Positions 11,991 through 24,315 of a stretch of 64,000 nucleotides of DNA are shown piece by piece. Numbering within the stretch: the first letter of the stretch is position 1; each line of letters starts with the position of its first letter. Origin of the DNA: Phoronis australis (lineage: Eukaryota; Phoronida; Phoronidae). The stretch covers positions 165,597 through 229,596 of the forward strand of contig NMRA01000416.1 in NCBI GenBank assembly GCA_002633005.1. Direction: 5' to 3'. A model generated the notes under the pieces. That model saw nothing but the letters and a program-made list of their open reading frames with translations. It was not told where the DNA came from and did not search any database. A program made the translations under genes and the position numbers.

Positions 11991-12494
11991 TTCCATATAA
12001 AAACCATATGGAAATGAAAAATCACTATATACTCAAAAATTCATACAGAACTAATACTTTGTGCATGTGTTGGGATGCTGGCCCAAAGTACACTGCTGCA
12101 ATATTTGCACTCAATGACCTTAGGTTACCGAGATATGACCTATTTGGTTATAAAGTCATATTTTGCATTTTTTCATATCAGTAAAACTGCATTTTTTGAA
12201 CGGCAAAAATCAGACTTGGAAAACTGGTGACAAAGTTTGACATTGATGGTCATAAAGACTCATGTAAGGTTAGTAAGAAAATGAAATTTGCAACTCATAG
12301 GTACAATTAAATTTCCAGCAGGGGAGAAAACTCCAAGACCACTTTTCAGGCCAGTCACAAGTGGCAAGATGTTGCTTAACCTGCCTGCTATATCGGAATA
12401 TATTTGAAGTTGAAATTCTCTTTGTAGACACTTCTAAGATTGAACGTTGATAATTGCTTTTAAAAAAACTTGTCTCTTATATATTTAGTTTTAA

Positions 12495-12562
12495 ATGTGG
12501 CCCTCGAATTTGGGCATTTTTGTGATGTGGCCCTCGAATTTGGGCATTTTTGTGATGTGGCC
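12495..12562. repeat. 30-bp tandem duplication
   Basis: Two identical 30-base units starting ATGTGGCCCTCGAATTTGGG, plus the first eight bases of a third. No gene overlaps. Confidence 0.8.
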
Positions 12563-12840
12563 TTACTCTGACTGACAAGAGAGTTGAGGCTAAAAACTCT
12601 TTTAGTTTAGAGATATCACCTAAAATATATGATCTAATATCAACAATGCAATATCATAAAAATTTTGATTTTACTTTTGAGACCCCAATTTTCGAGAACA
12701 CTCCATGCTTTGTTTAACTTTACCAATAGCACTTTAGGGTTCGAGAATACATGCATGTCCTGTCACTAAAGAATGTGGAGGAATTTCCTTCTTGTACATT
12801 TGGTTAATTTTCGTTACATAAGTGTAATCGCGGAGGAAAT

Positions 12841-14892
12841 GTGGCCTTCATTAGCTGTCTTAAAGACGTCAGAAGTCATCTGAAGTCGTGCAAAGTGCCA
12901 CAGAAGTTTGAAAGTATATCGGAATTACAGCTGATTCTTGCCAGAGCTGGAGATAGGAGGTTGGACTGGCAAACCAATGGAAATGCGCCGTTATATATTT
13001 TACACATCGACGTGAGTTTGGACTTGGTTTTAGACAAAAACTGACGTGCTGTTATCACGAACACACAGAATATTGTCAGAGGGATAAACCAGGAACAAGC
13101 AAAACAGGATTTGATGTCATCTCTCACCCCACACCAAGTTTTGGTTGTAATGGATTTTGCAATGAAGTTCATACCCATCAGTTTCCGTGAAGCACAGTCC
13201 AACTGGTGTGGAAAAAAGGATCTCATGGCATGTGGCGGCTTGTATCACAAAGAAAGGTGAAAGCCACCAGGTAAAAATAAATCCTCAATTAGTATTCAAG
13301 GTGTTGCAAAGTATAATTCTCAGATGTGCTCAATATTAAACAGAAAGACGGTGATGAACAATGTTGTTGCCTTTACCTCTTTTTAGTATATTGATTTACT
13401 GTAACAGTACAAGATACAGGGAGTGTGCACTTAATATCTAGTCTTTTTCTTGCCATTTCCCAACAAAAGCTTGACAGTGACGCATTCTTTGTCTCTTAGT
13501 AGATTTTGCACACAAACCTTCATTTTAACTGAAGCCATTTTGTACTTATGGATGATTTTCATATCTTTGTGAAGGGGAAATTTCCCCCTCCCTAGAAATG
13601 TTTTGAAGGAGCTACTGATATAATAACGTGTTGAGACGAACCATGTTTGAAGTTGAGTTGTGTGATTGCGGTTTAGGTGGTAATAAGATGTAATAAGGTC
13701 GTTCTTTATACTACATAATTGTTGTATTTCAGGTACATACTTACATCCATACTCTAGATGCCTACAAGCAAGACTTTTTCACTGTTTGCTGTTTAACGCT
13801 AGATGTGCTAACGCAGGTGAAACCTAGGGATCCACAAATAACGGAAGCTCCGACAATACCAATTGTTACCATTCAGGTGCCCTTCTGATTCATTTGTTCT
13901 ACATAACTGGTAACACCGGCATCTCCATTCTGCGCTACGACTTCAGTGAAATTCAGAAGGGAAAAGACATCTGTGACAGGAAAATTGCACCCTTGAAGTC
14001 CCATGCCAAGTACTTCGTCAATGAAGGCAACAAAATGCAGTCGACCTGAAACATGCGCTAGAGTCTAGAGAAGGTGTCAAAGGCTGTTATGTGTCGGCCT
14101 GTAGTGTGAATGCCCAAAAGGTCCTTCCCAAGCACAGTATCCCAGGGATAAGTTTGCTGACAAACTTTGAGTATTCCGCCGATGGCATTCGAGCATGGAA
14201 GGCCTATAGCGTAGGGGAGGGAAAACTTGTCATCAACAAATCATGTAAACTGTCCCCTCTGAAAAGTCTTGACCTTGCAACACTCGAGTGTTTTACAACT
14301 CCAAGGGTTGAGTCGGGGCTGGTATCCCATGAACGTCATACGAAGTTCACATGCACACACTATGGGTGCTCGAAATATTTTCCTACAGATGCTGAGCTAA
14401 ATGAGCACTTGGATGTTGGTGCTCATTCATCATCCCTCCAGAACGAGACTCAGTTCAACCACATTTCAAGATAATCTGATATGTTATCTACTACCACAGC
14501 TGTGTCATCACCTGAGTTGTCTGCCGTTTACGCTGTTGATCAAGTTGCCGCAGGATTGGGCCCTGAAAAGTATTAGAAAAGCGGTCTGCTTCTTTGAGAA
14601 GGTAAAGACTTAACCCAGTGATATATTTCCTGAAGGTGAACAGTCAGGCAGAAAACAACGGCCAGCTGAGGTTGTAAAGATGATGCGAGAAGCCAAGAAT
14701 AAGAAAGGAAAACTTTTCTCCTCTGAGGAGTGGCTGTCGGAGCAGCAGATTGCTGGATTTTTCTCCCGTATGGTTGCCGCATCTCGAATACGAAATATTC
14801 AGAATATTGAAGATGCTGATGCTGCTGCTGCCCACGAGTTTGCCTCAAAGAATAACTTGAAGCTTGAAGTCATGAATGAGTTATCATCATAA
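12841..14892 (+). pseudogene. Decayed intron-containing DDE-like gene with C2H2 finger
   Basis: Collinear fragments suggest one ancient coding sequence. 12841-13260 is open except for one TGA (13042-13044) and carries VVMDFAMKF...REAQSNW (first acidic residue about 13153). A likely intron lies at about 13270-13734, with a TATTTCAG acceptor. 13735-13850 encodes a YIHTLDAYKQDFF stretch. After a frameshift near 13845, SDNTNCYH (second acid, 13852) and DFSEIQKGKDICDRK (13938-13980) follow. After another break, 14091-14474 ends with a C2H2 zinc finger (C-x4-C-x12-H-x4-H, about 14350-14430). A last frame, 14680-14892, has EEWLSEQQIAGFFSR. The order matches, from memory, a family of uncharacterised invertebrate proteins. 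A transposase-like role is inferred from the D-D-D spacing. It is clearly broken by stops and shifts. Confidence 0.6.
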
Positions 14893-16727
14893 ACTGTAGG
14901 AAGTTATAAACATGTTTTAGTTGTTGTCTATTCTTATGATATTGTTGTGGTCATCATTACCATAGCTAGGGGACTGGGGTCCACCCTCGGCAAAATTGGA
15001 AAACATGGACGATGACGCAAATTCGGGGCTTCCATGGGGGAGAGATTTGAGTGGTGGCCGTTTGGGAAAAATAATCCAAGCCACTGATGGTCAACATTGA
15101 AATCTTCTGTCATTTTTTACTAGCGTTTTTTGTTTTATGTTCAGTTTGAGACTCGTAAAGCATACTTTTTACATGATTGATTCTATTGAAACTACTGAGA
15201 TTTTTATAGGAGTGATTATCTAGTTTTGAGAAATGTCTATCTTAGACATGTGTACTGAGCAAAATAAAAGGACTTTGTGTTTCAGAAGCTCTCGTTTTCT
15301 TCAAACAAAATGCAGTTCTTTGAAGTGTTGAGTAGAAATGCATCATACACTAAACCTAGCATACCTTCAAGAAACTGTGGTTTTGAGTCCGCCGCTTGAA
15401 CGCCGGGAATTTACATATTGTGAAACTTTTAGCTGGTAAGTCGCAACAACACCCAACTGATTAAACACTGGTTTGGAAAGCCGGTATCTTGGATATCACT
15501 GAAAGTATTATGTTTTCAATTGTAAATATCCGTACCTGTTATTTTTCTGAAATTGCCACCATGCTCGGCCGCTTTTGTGTAGTACAAGAAGCATTGCGTG
15601 ACACTTTGTATGTCCAATAACACGACACTTCTGCTCGTATCCACCGTCCTCTTTTCACTTGTGATCTCGAAGATCTTGATTAGTTTTAGTATGAACTTTG
15701 CTAATAGTTTGAGAGGACTTTTTCAAGCGCATATCCAGGGATTTGTTCAGGAGGTCTGAAAATGAACCAGCATGCGCTGCAGGCAGTGCGTGGTATTCTT
15801 AGTCAATTACGGTGTTTGAAAACTGACCAAGCAATGGGTAATTGGCACCCTTAATAAGAATAAAACCTGCTTCTCTGAAGTATGAGATGGTAATGGGTTT
15901 GTATTATTAACTCATAAGTACATTAAACTTGACTTTTTTGGTTTCTGTAATCCTGTAACAAATTTTTATTTTTGCACCAGTAAAACTGAAAATCCGCGAA
16001 GAAAAAATCTCTCATACAGCTTCCCATGATCTCCTTCATCACTGATGCAGCAAAACGAATGATATTTGTTCTATTTGACATCTTGGTCGATAGATAATTG
16101 CACAATCGAGTAGCGCCTCCTAGAGTCTTTTAATCTAACTGACAGTCACAGATTGGCAGAAAAATGTGTAAGTGAGTTATGTAAAAAACTGACTGCACAA
16201 AAACTATGAGACAAGATTTTTTATTCTTGCGTTGGGCTGTAACAGATGGAAGTTAACTCATGTTCCAAAAGAATCCCATATAGATTTGGGAAAGTGATAA
16301 AAATGCGTAAAAATGGCCTTAATATTATGTAGTGAAAATGATATTTTTGTAGGCTAAAATGGGAGGACATAAAAATCAATAAATCCACCCGAACTAGTTT
16401 TTCTTGTATGTTATTCTTTCTTCTTTCTGCTATATAGTTATTTTTTCAATAGCGTGAAGCGATGATGTGCTGTTGTTGACAAAAGTCACCTACTTTCAAG
16501 TACTATTATTTGCTATTTTTCAGAAAAAGTACAAAGTGGTCGTAAAAAGGGTTAAAAAAAAACTCGGAAACTTTTAATAATTCAGGCTCAGGTTTCTTTT
16601 GACAAGGCCAGCTGATGCGCTAAGTTTCAAAAAAATTGGTGATTTTGCATATATAGCCCACCATCTGGTTTTTATATGGAATTGCTCTTAATATTTCGTG
16701 GCTTGTGTCAAGGTTCTACCAAAAGCA
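14893..16727. other. No gene recognised
   Basis: A+T-rich sequence within the presumed kelch intron. Only short unsupported frames are present, for example 15923-16105 on the minus strand. Confidence 0.45.
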
Positions 16728-16860
16728 GTAAAATGGCATAGACAAGATGTCAATTTTTCCCGAGTCTTCTTGAGGTAAGTTTCTGCATCACGAATCTTTC
16801 AGCAAGTTCCCCACTGATTAATCATTGTTCATGTTGACACATTGATATCCGACAAGTATG
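16728..16860. repeat. Fragment of the array-associated repeat
   Basis: The stretch from TAAAATGGCATAGACAAGAT to CATGTTGACACATTGATA recurs almost unchanged at about 22240-22350 and 22920-23050. Its last part is also the reverse complement of the end of the array at 11950-11990. Confidence 0.65.
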
Positions 16861-17009
16861 TTCGCACTCTACAGGTCGCAATTTTCGTCAGATTCTCACG
16901 AAAAATGCAGACGACGTGTAGATCGGAAAGTCCTGGAAGCCTACTGTTTTGGTCATGATCGAATTCAAAATGGCGGATATGACGGCCATTTTGTTTCCAA
17001 TTTCAGAGT

Positions 17010-18290
17010 CAAATGCTCGTAGAGGCCGCATTTTTCGACGTACAGGGCTGAAACGTGGTACGATTATTATAGAACACATATGCTACAACTGTGCCGAAAA
17101 TAGTTGACCTCCAGTCAAAGATGGCAGAACTATTGAAGTGGCGCATGCGCACCTCGATATCTGGCCGAAAACGTTTTCTCCTGTAGAGGGCGCATCGGAG
17201 AACCAATCATTTTGTTGCTATTAATCGGCTTTCATAAAATTTTGTTTAACTGGAAGTCACTTTCAAGATGGCGGCTCTGGTGCATTTTCACCCGTTTTCA
17301 ATCGTTCTGATGTCGCATTTTTAACAGGAAAAGCAAATGACGTGAATTTTTGCATGTGGATTCCTTGAAGTATGCTCAAAAGTTCTGTGATAACATTTTT
17401 CTCAGACTTACCGTTTTCGAGTTATTTGAGTGTGAATTTCAAAAAAACGCAAATTTCAATTTTTTTTCAAAAAAATATGGAATGTTGCGAAACTATTATA
17501 AATTTAGATAGTTTTGGACGGGCTTTCAGAAGATGTTTTCCTTTTCTCGCAACGACATCTATTTGTCGAATTATTCGAGATTTTCTGATAGTGCTGTTCC
17601 TTTGTTCACCGGTCTTGCTGCACTGATGTTGGTCTAGCTTCTATTGAGCAAGACCAAGAAGTCATTGCTCATAGAGGCCTCATTTTTCAATGTACAGGGC
17701 TGAAACTTGTGACGATTATTATAGAGCACAAGCACTACACTTGCACCGTAAATCATCAACTTCCAGTCACAGATGGCAGATATATTGGCAAAGGCGCATG
17801 CGCACCTCGATATCTGGTCAAAAATGTTTTCTCATGTAGAGGGCACATTGGAGAACCAATCATTTTGAAACTGGTCACGTGTTTGTTGCTAAAATCGGCT
17901 TTTATAAAATTTTGTTTAACCGGAAGTCACTGTCAAGATGGCGGCTCTGGCGCATTGTCACACATTTTCTAACGTTCTGCGGTCACATTTTTAACAGGAA
18001 GAGCAAATGACGTGAAATTTTGCATGTGGATTCCTTCAAGTACCGTTTTCAAGTTAATTGACTTTGAATTTCAAAGAAAAAAACGCAGCAAAATTTCAAT
18101 TTTTTCGAAAAATTCATGGAATGTTGAGAAACTATCGGTTTAGATAGAATTTTGGACGGGCTATCAAAAGATATTTTCCATTTTTTGCTACGTCTACTTT
18201 TTGAATTATTCCAGGTTTTCTGATAGTGCTGTTCCTTTGTTGAGCACTCTTACTGCATTGATGTTGGTTTTAGTTTATTTGAACAAGACT
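17010..18290 (+). repeat. Direct tandem duplication, about 650 bp per unit
   Basis: Unit 1 (about 17010-17640) and unit 2 (about 17665-18290) share long stretches, including GTACAGGGCTGAAAC, GCGCATGCGCACCTCGATAT, AGAACCAATCATTTTG, TCAAGATGGCGGCTCTGG and GACGTGAA-TTTTGCATGTGG. Frames are not conserved between units (17372-17626 is open only in unit 1), so this is a non-coding duplication. Confidence 0.75.
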
Positions 18291-19234
18291 GTAACTTATT
18301 TCTTACTAATTTATGACATGTAAGTTCGTCGTATGAATGTTATGATGTTGTTTATCAACGCCACCTTCATCATCACAATCCTCATCGTTGTTAATTTTGC
18401 ATAGTGTCGCTCAAGACTGTAGGTAGCACTGAACAGTCAGGCCGCGGCCACGGAGCATTTTCTAGTCCCTAGAATTTATGTTGAGGGCGTGTGTCAGGTT
18501 TGGCGGCTGGTTTGAGTAAATTGTTGAAAACACATGCCAGAAAACTAATTTACTTGTGTTTTTGAATGAGAAAAGCCAAGTTTTACCTACTTTTGATGCA
18601 AACTGGTGGCTGTCATTTGCCATCAACCCCTGTCATCTGCTGTCCAAGAAAACGGGTGCGCTTTGCGCCATGTCCCTAACCAATCGTAACAACGCATAGT
18701 AAGGTTAAAGGTCAGGAAGCTTGGGCGCTAGTACCGTGAGCCCCACTGAAGTCAATACAGTCTGCAGAGCAATACTTGTCAAGTTTACAATAACAGTCTT
18801 TGGAATTTCTGGAACGCCACAGTCTACAGTATAACAGTGCTAGCTGGGTCATTGGGGTCACAGCTCTAGGCCTACACATAAGCACAACAAAAGTGAATTG
18901 AACACCAGGCAGCCGCCGCGGGCGTGTGCTTGCAGCCTCAGTGGGCTGCCAAAGCGCTTTTTATTAATCTTCAGATGTTTGCCAATACATATTTGTGTCC
19001 GGAATCCACTCCAATGTAACAGTATTAAATTAAGACGAAAGGACAACGTTCTGTGGATCACAAAACGAAACAACATTTTGAAGATAACTAGTATCAAATA
19101 TACTCACAGGCGAAAAACCTGCATAAAACTGTATAAAATCCGACTTTTTTCAAACTTCGAAAGTATTTCTAAACTCATACCGGATGAGACAATGAACATA
19201 ACAGTTTCTTACCGATTCTGAGGTAATCTCTCAT
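18291..19234. other. No gene recognised
   Basis: Mixed-composition intronic sequence. Short frames (for example 18898-19221) have no supporting motif or splice sites. Confidence 0.4.
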
Positions 19235-19640
19235 CTATACAGAGTGCAAATTCCATTGCAAGACAGCCGGGCGATCGGCAACATTTAATCTCACAGCACT
19301 GTACGTGGATCCATTTTCTGAACACAAGAGACGTGGAAAAATTTTTGAAAAACAGCATGAAATTTGGACCAGCAACCTCTGAGTACTCCTGGTAATCACC
19401 TCCGCTATCGGCAAATCCGATGGCAAAATGAATTCAGCCACAAACTTGACTTCAAAATGAGCTATGCACTCAAATATGGGCTTCCGGACGATCGTTAACA
19501 TAGGCCTGAATGGGGCAAACTTCAAACTTCAAGAGACGTGGAAAAATTTTCACCAATGACGCTGATATTTGGCAGTAACAAGTCTTAACATACACTCTAT
19601 GCGACAGGCTATCGGCAAATTGTGCAGTTATCTCCCCTCG
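19235..19640 (+). repeat. Diverged tandem repeat, about 208-bp period
   Basis: GAGACGTGGAAAAATTTT occurs at about 19327 and 19532, and GCTATCGGCAAAT follows it at similar distances. The ACGATCG / GCGATCGG and GCAAA preceding segments also correspond. Similarity is moderate. Confidence 0.5.
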
Positions 19641-19784
19641 CTTATAAATTCCTGATTATAGCCTGCTCTTGTGTATTTCTTATGGAGGGCTGCTGGCAAG
19701 ATTTAGCGCATGCGCAGTAGTGCATGTTACAAATTTCTGGCGTTGTGTCACACTGATACTTTCATGTATGTCGGACGAGGACAG

Positions 19785-20612
19785 TGGGTTTGTTTAAAAG
19801 GTAGCTATGCTTTGAGATTGACTGTGCGTACATGGAAAGTGAATAACCAAACCAAGTAATAAATTTATTATATGATAACCTTTAATTAGACAAGTGAAAC
19901 CTGTTGTTAATTAAGTAATCAACTATAAAGAAGAGTAACTACACTAGCGCCCTCTTTAAAGATTACCTCAATCAATCAACCAAAATAATCAAATGTCTTA
20001 TCTACTATCCAAGCTAGGACTCTCCACTTGTTGGATGACTGTCCTGATGGTGAATCTTTGAACTGTCACACTGTATAGCAACAGTGTACTTGCTGGTCAC
20101 CGTCTCTGGTGATGCAACACTTGCAGGCAATTTCTTCTACCCGCGATTCTTCTTGCTGGTCACAGTCTCTGGCTGGTGACGCAACACTTCAGGTAGTATC
20201 TTACTACCCAAGATGCAAGTGACAAGCTCATAGTTAACTTCCTGTTCATTAACCCTTGCCCTTGCCAAGATCTTTTCTAGAATCTTCCACGAGATGGCTC
20301 TGTCGTACAATTTACTATGTACACTGCAGCAAGTCTTTATGCTTCAACTACTATAGCTCATCTCAATTTCTTTTTGACTTAAGCCCATATTATAATATTC
20401 TACTTATTTAGTGAATGGTTAATAAAAACCAAATGATCATATCCAATCATGTCATTGGCTGTTACAGTTTATTCTCAGAATTTTCAAGAATCTCCAGAGT
20501 CCTTTGACCCCAGAACCCAAAGTTGTAAACACCATTTAAAAATAGATTTTGACGTTAAAGTACATGTCAACAAGTTTGAACCCATGATTTAAAAGTACAT
20601 ATGCACAAAGTA
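19785..20612. repeat. Dispersed repeat, right copy (reverse orientation)
   Basis: Reverse complement of 10440-10745 followed by that of 8296-8975, without the 1.46-kb block that interrupts the left copy. The two copies could pair in a transcript of the long kelch intron. A truncated TTAA-type element abuts its right end. Confidence 0.6.
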
Positions 20613-20613
20613 A

Positions 20614-22042
20614 TTAAATAATCGTTTAACACCAATAAATCATCAAAGTTCGATGTAAAACCCTTAAAAATACACCGAGTTCTTATAAAAACGTGTTGTT
20701 TTATTTCATTATTACGGATTCATTGGTATTTGGACACACCGTAGCCTACAAAGTTCGGCAGGCCAATTTACTAAGGTCCGTAGCAGGAGTTTGGGGTCTG
20801 TTCCGAGATAAATTCGAAGTATACTTTCATGAATTACAGACAGGAGAACCTAGATCTGTGTTGTTTAGACTTGTGATTTTTTTAGTTCTAAAGACACAAA
20901 AAGCTTGTTATCCCGGCCAGTGGCTCGGAGCCCGATCAGGTCCGTCACGGCCGGACTGAAGACATCACGAACATCAACCAGCCAAGTTGAAAACTAAACT
21001 AGTGAGCCAAAGAAGTAATGTGCACGTGATTATGTTGATGAATTAGCCAAGAAACTGCAAATCTACTTACTCGACGGGGGCTGCGAATTGAGGTTCCCCT
21101 TTGGCCACAGAACCGTCAGGGCAGAAGTTGTACATTAACAACCATTATTTGAATAATGTATAGGTAAATAAAGATTCCCTTAACACTATCCGTGGGATAG
21201 AAAATCGAGTCATTGTTTCACAACAGTTTTTGTCAGCAAACACTGAATTAGCATGCGCTCACATGGCCTCGGTGTCCGGTCAATTAGTTTTATTGCACCT
21301 AAAGCCGGTAACGCAGTGATTTATTCAATGCTGGCTTCTCAGTCAAATCATTGACTCACGAACACTCCAAAGGCATAACAAATTGAATCTAATGAGACAG
21401 ACTTTGTTTCAGTTTTATATAAGTATTGGTTAGGGTGATAATAATTCATTTTGAAACAGAACGCTCAGTAATAAACGTCAACATTGCAACTCGCAATCAA
21501 GACTCAGACGAGAGCTTATCTGACGAAGACTTCGCAGGTGGATCGTTAAGTTTCACAGGCTATCAGTTCGAACCGAAATACAGTGATGAAGAAATACTAG
21601 AGAGGCACCGTGAAAAAGCTCAGGCAACGGAACGTATGGATAGTTATTTGATAACCCGGCATTCGTCAGACTTACTGTCGATGACTGCAGCCCACAGACA
21701 CGGAGATGTTTCGCGGCCTGATACTTACTATTTGCATCGTACGATCATTCTTCACTACCGCGAGCCACTTCCTAAGCATTTCGGACTCTCGAGGAAGTCG
21801 AAAAACGATATACCCGCTTTCCTAGCAGCTGCTCATGGTTCGGACAAGTGGGAACGATGCATCGCAACATAGCGGCATTCACTTTGCAAATGAACCACTG
21901 ACGTCGTTGCTTCATTTCTCACCTTCCTCACAGGTTAACAAAACACCTCTCGGCAAGGTAAGGCCAACCATATGCGAGTCGATGTGGATATAGACCGCTT
22001 AAGATGGTAAAAAAGACTAATTAAATCGTGTGGCATTCTCCT
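20614..22042 (+). mobile_element. TTAA-type (Kolobok-like) element, left-truncated copy
   Basis: Parallels 27248-28698 of the complete element for about 1.4 kb. Shared pieces include TCGTTTAACACCAATAAATC, CACACCGTAGCCTACAAAGT and AATGTGCACGTGATTATGTT. It keeps the right end, GTGGCATTCTCCT followed by TTAA (22043-22046), but lacks the left 190 bases and so the left terminal repeat. It holds the acidic open frame at 21426-21872. Confidence 0.65.
21426..21872 (+). CDS. Acidic open frame in TTAA-type element, P2X7-C-like N-terminus (tentative)
   Basis: A 148-codon frame. Its recognisable part starts a little after the first ATG: ATRNQDSDESLSDEDFAGG, then TGYQFEPKYSDEEILERHRE. From memory this resembles the start of 'P2X purinoceptor 7-like' invertebrate proteins that continue into a Cys-rich P2RX7-C domain. 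No Cys-rich domain follows here; the rest (to about residue 148) is unrecognised. In the sister element the same spot has an ATG (ACATGGCAACTCGC, about 28155) that is ATT here, and that copy is frameshifted. So the segment is probably a captured or degraded gene fragment carried by the transposon, not a working gene. Confidence 0.4.
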   Translation: MVRVIIIHFETERSVINVNIATRNQDSDESLSDEDFAGGSLSFTGYQFEPKYSDEEILERHREKAQATERMDSYLITRHSSDLLSMTAAHRHGDVSRPDTYYLHRTIILHYREPLPKHFGLSRKSKNDIPAFLAAAHGSDKWERCIAT

Positions 22043-22059
22043 TTAAGTTGATTGGGCAA

Positions 22060-23070
22060 AAGAAATATCCCGCAAAACCATTCTGTTTGGGAAATTGCTC
22101 CCCATGCGGAATGGTTCCGCAACTGTCACTTTTATTAATTAATTAATCATAGTGTAGAAATTCTGATACTTTTATGTTTAATGCTTGTTGCATGTTAAGA
22201 TTTGAATATTTCGTTTCTTGTGTTAAGGTTCTACCAAAAGTGGTAAAATGGCATACACAAGATGTCAATTTTTCCTGAGTCTGCATCACAAATCATTCAG
22301 CAAGTTCCCCACTGATTAATCATTGTTCATGTTGACACATAGATATTTTCATGTCTTAATGAGAATAGAATATATCTGAACTTAAATAAGAAAATTTTTA
22401 AAAATTGTGAGCTCCACAAAACTATTGTTTGCGGAACGGTTCCGCAAGTGTCACATTGATCGAGTAATTATAGTTAGGGTTGTCATATTGATACTTTCAA
22501 GTGGCATTGATAATGGAATGCATTTCAAGTTGATTGGGCAAAACAAATACCCCGCAAAACCGTTCTGCTTGGGAAATCGTTCTCCGTGCGGAACGGTTCC
22601 CCATGCGGAACGGTTCCGCAACTGTCACATCGATCAACTAATTATTGTTAGAATTGTCATATTGATATTTTCATGTGGCATTGATAATCAAATGCATTTT
22701 AAGTTCATTGGGTAAAATAAATTCCAAACAAAACCATTCTGTTTGGGAAATCGCTCCCTATGCGGAATGGGGCGCATGCGGAAAGGTTCTGCAACTGTCA
22801 CTATATTATAAATTAATTATTATTAGGATAGAAATTCTGATACTTTTATGTTTAATACTTGTTGCACAACATTAAGATTTGAATATTACGTGGCTTATGT
22901 TATGGTTCTATCACAAGTGGTAAAATGGCATAGACAAGATGTCAATTTCCCAAGTCTGCCTGAGGTAGGTTTCTGCATCACAAATCATTCAGCAAGTTCC
23001 CCACTGATTAATCATTGTTCATGTTGACATATTGATATTTTTATTTGTTATTGAGAATAGAATATATTTC
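22060..23070 (-). repeat. Inverted tandem array with TGCGGAACGGTTCCGCA palindromes
   Basis: Reverse-orientation counterpart of 11240-11990. Unit boundaries (TTGCGGAACC/GGTTCCGCAACTGTCAC) lie near 22125, 22452, 22628 and 22798, interleaved with the TAAAATGGCATAGACAAGAT repeats. No coding content. Confidence 0.65.
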
Positions 23071-23124
23071 AATGCATCTGCTTTAAGACCGTAACGACTC
23101 CTTTAATTGATTTCATAGCTGTTT

Positions 23125-23480
23125 TTGTGAGACAAATTTCATCTTCTGCTGATTTAGAAAGTGAAAATAAGACCTGAAGTTATTTTATTACCTGAAAAAT
23201 TGTGATTTCGTGGATGTGATGATGGATGTACATTTGCCGTATGTCTGTCGTGCGATTTCTGACTTAACAAATAATCCCTGGTATCTGAAATTTTGGTCAA
23301 TAATATTTCGAAATGAGTGTAAAGAGAATATGAAATTAACTTACCAGTAAGTTTGACTGAAAACTTGATGTAACTAATGTTTTTTGCTCTTTTTGGTGAT
23401 GGACGAAGAGCACCATATATCCCGGAGTTGGCCTTTGATCCAATTTTAATTTTTTGTCTCTAGGTTGACCTTTTCACGGA
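23125..23480 (-). mobile_element. CGTCCGTCAC element, inverted left-part fragment
   Basis: Read on the minus strand it follows 29630-29955 of the full copy, sharing GGGATTATTTGTTAAGTCAGAAAT-type sequence (only partly identical) and CAATTTTTCAGG-AATAAAA. It is the same orientation as 7140-8240. The two may be remnants of one copy separated by about 15 kb. Confidence 0.55.
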
Positions 23481-23846
23481 ATTGCGCTATGGTTTCAGTA
23501 CATGGTTCGCCATGACTGCTTCGATAGCAATCATAGATCTATGATGCTGTTCTATATGTTAGGTTCCTTAAAGAGAGCTAATAGTTTTACTTGTTTGCAT
23601 GGTTGTTTTGGTTTGTAATCACCGTATCAAAGCAAAGTTGTGATGTTTGTGACTGTGTGTTACATTGAAATGCGTAGCCTGTCAATTGAATAACTCTAGA
23701 ATTTCAAGGATGGTTAATTTTGCCATCTCTTAGGGGTTTTCCTGGATTTGAGACGACCAATATTTTCTGTTTCTAAAATTTGATACAAGCTTCAGCCTTG
23801 TGCAAAGTATTTAATTTTTCATGGCGTCAAATTGGAGAATTTTTAC

Positions 23847-24067
23847 CGCAACTTGTGAAGTCAAACCTCAAGGTGTGTTGGACCATGTTATCACCACTGG
23901 TATTTCCTCCAAATACGTAGAGCTGTCCTTTGTATCCAACACAGGATGAGCCACAGACAGCTTCAGGTAGTGGTGCCACATTTTGCCATTTGTTCATTTG
24001 AATGTCATACTTCTCCACTGAAGCAAGCAGGTCACTATTACTTTTTCCTCCAATGGCAAAAATGCAT
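23847..24067 (-). CDS. Kelch-like gene, exon 3 (kelch repeats)
   Basis: Minus-strand exon with acceptor CTCTTGAAG and donor GGTAAAA. Its first base completes an Arg codon split with exon 2, giving CIFAIGGKSNSDLLASVEKY, then NKWQNVAPLP, then GYKGQLYVFGG. These are two kelch hallmarks: double glycine, and a Tyr/Trp pair about six residues apart. It ends with one leftover G. The next expected exon, with a phase-1 entry and phase-2 exit, was not found in the following 19 kb. Confidence 0.85.
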
Positions 24068-24315
24068 CTTCAAGAGAAAATATACCAAGTGGTTAAGTCA
24101 AAGCTGAAATTAAGTAATTTAAATTACAAAATCAGATCCCCACTCATCACCCATCTCAACTATTTACACCCTTTTACAGCCAGCCTCTTTTCCTAAAGAT
24201 TACTATATATACCCACATCTTTCTAAAGTTGCGAAGCAGCTAGATTTCCCCTAACTACTGATTTTTCTATTATCATCAGTTATGTATGCAAATCAACATA
24301 GCAGTCACCAGTCAC

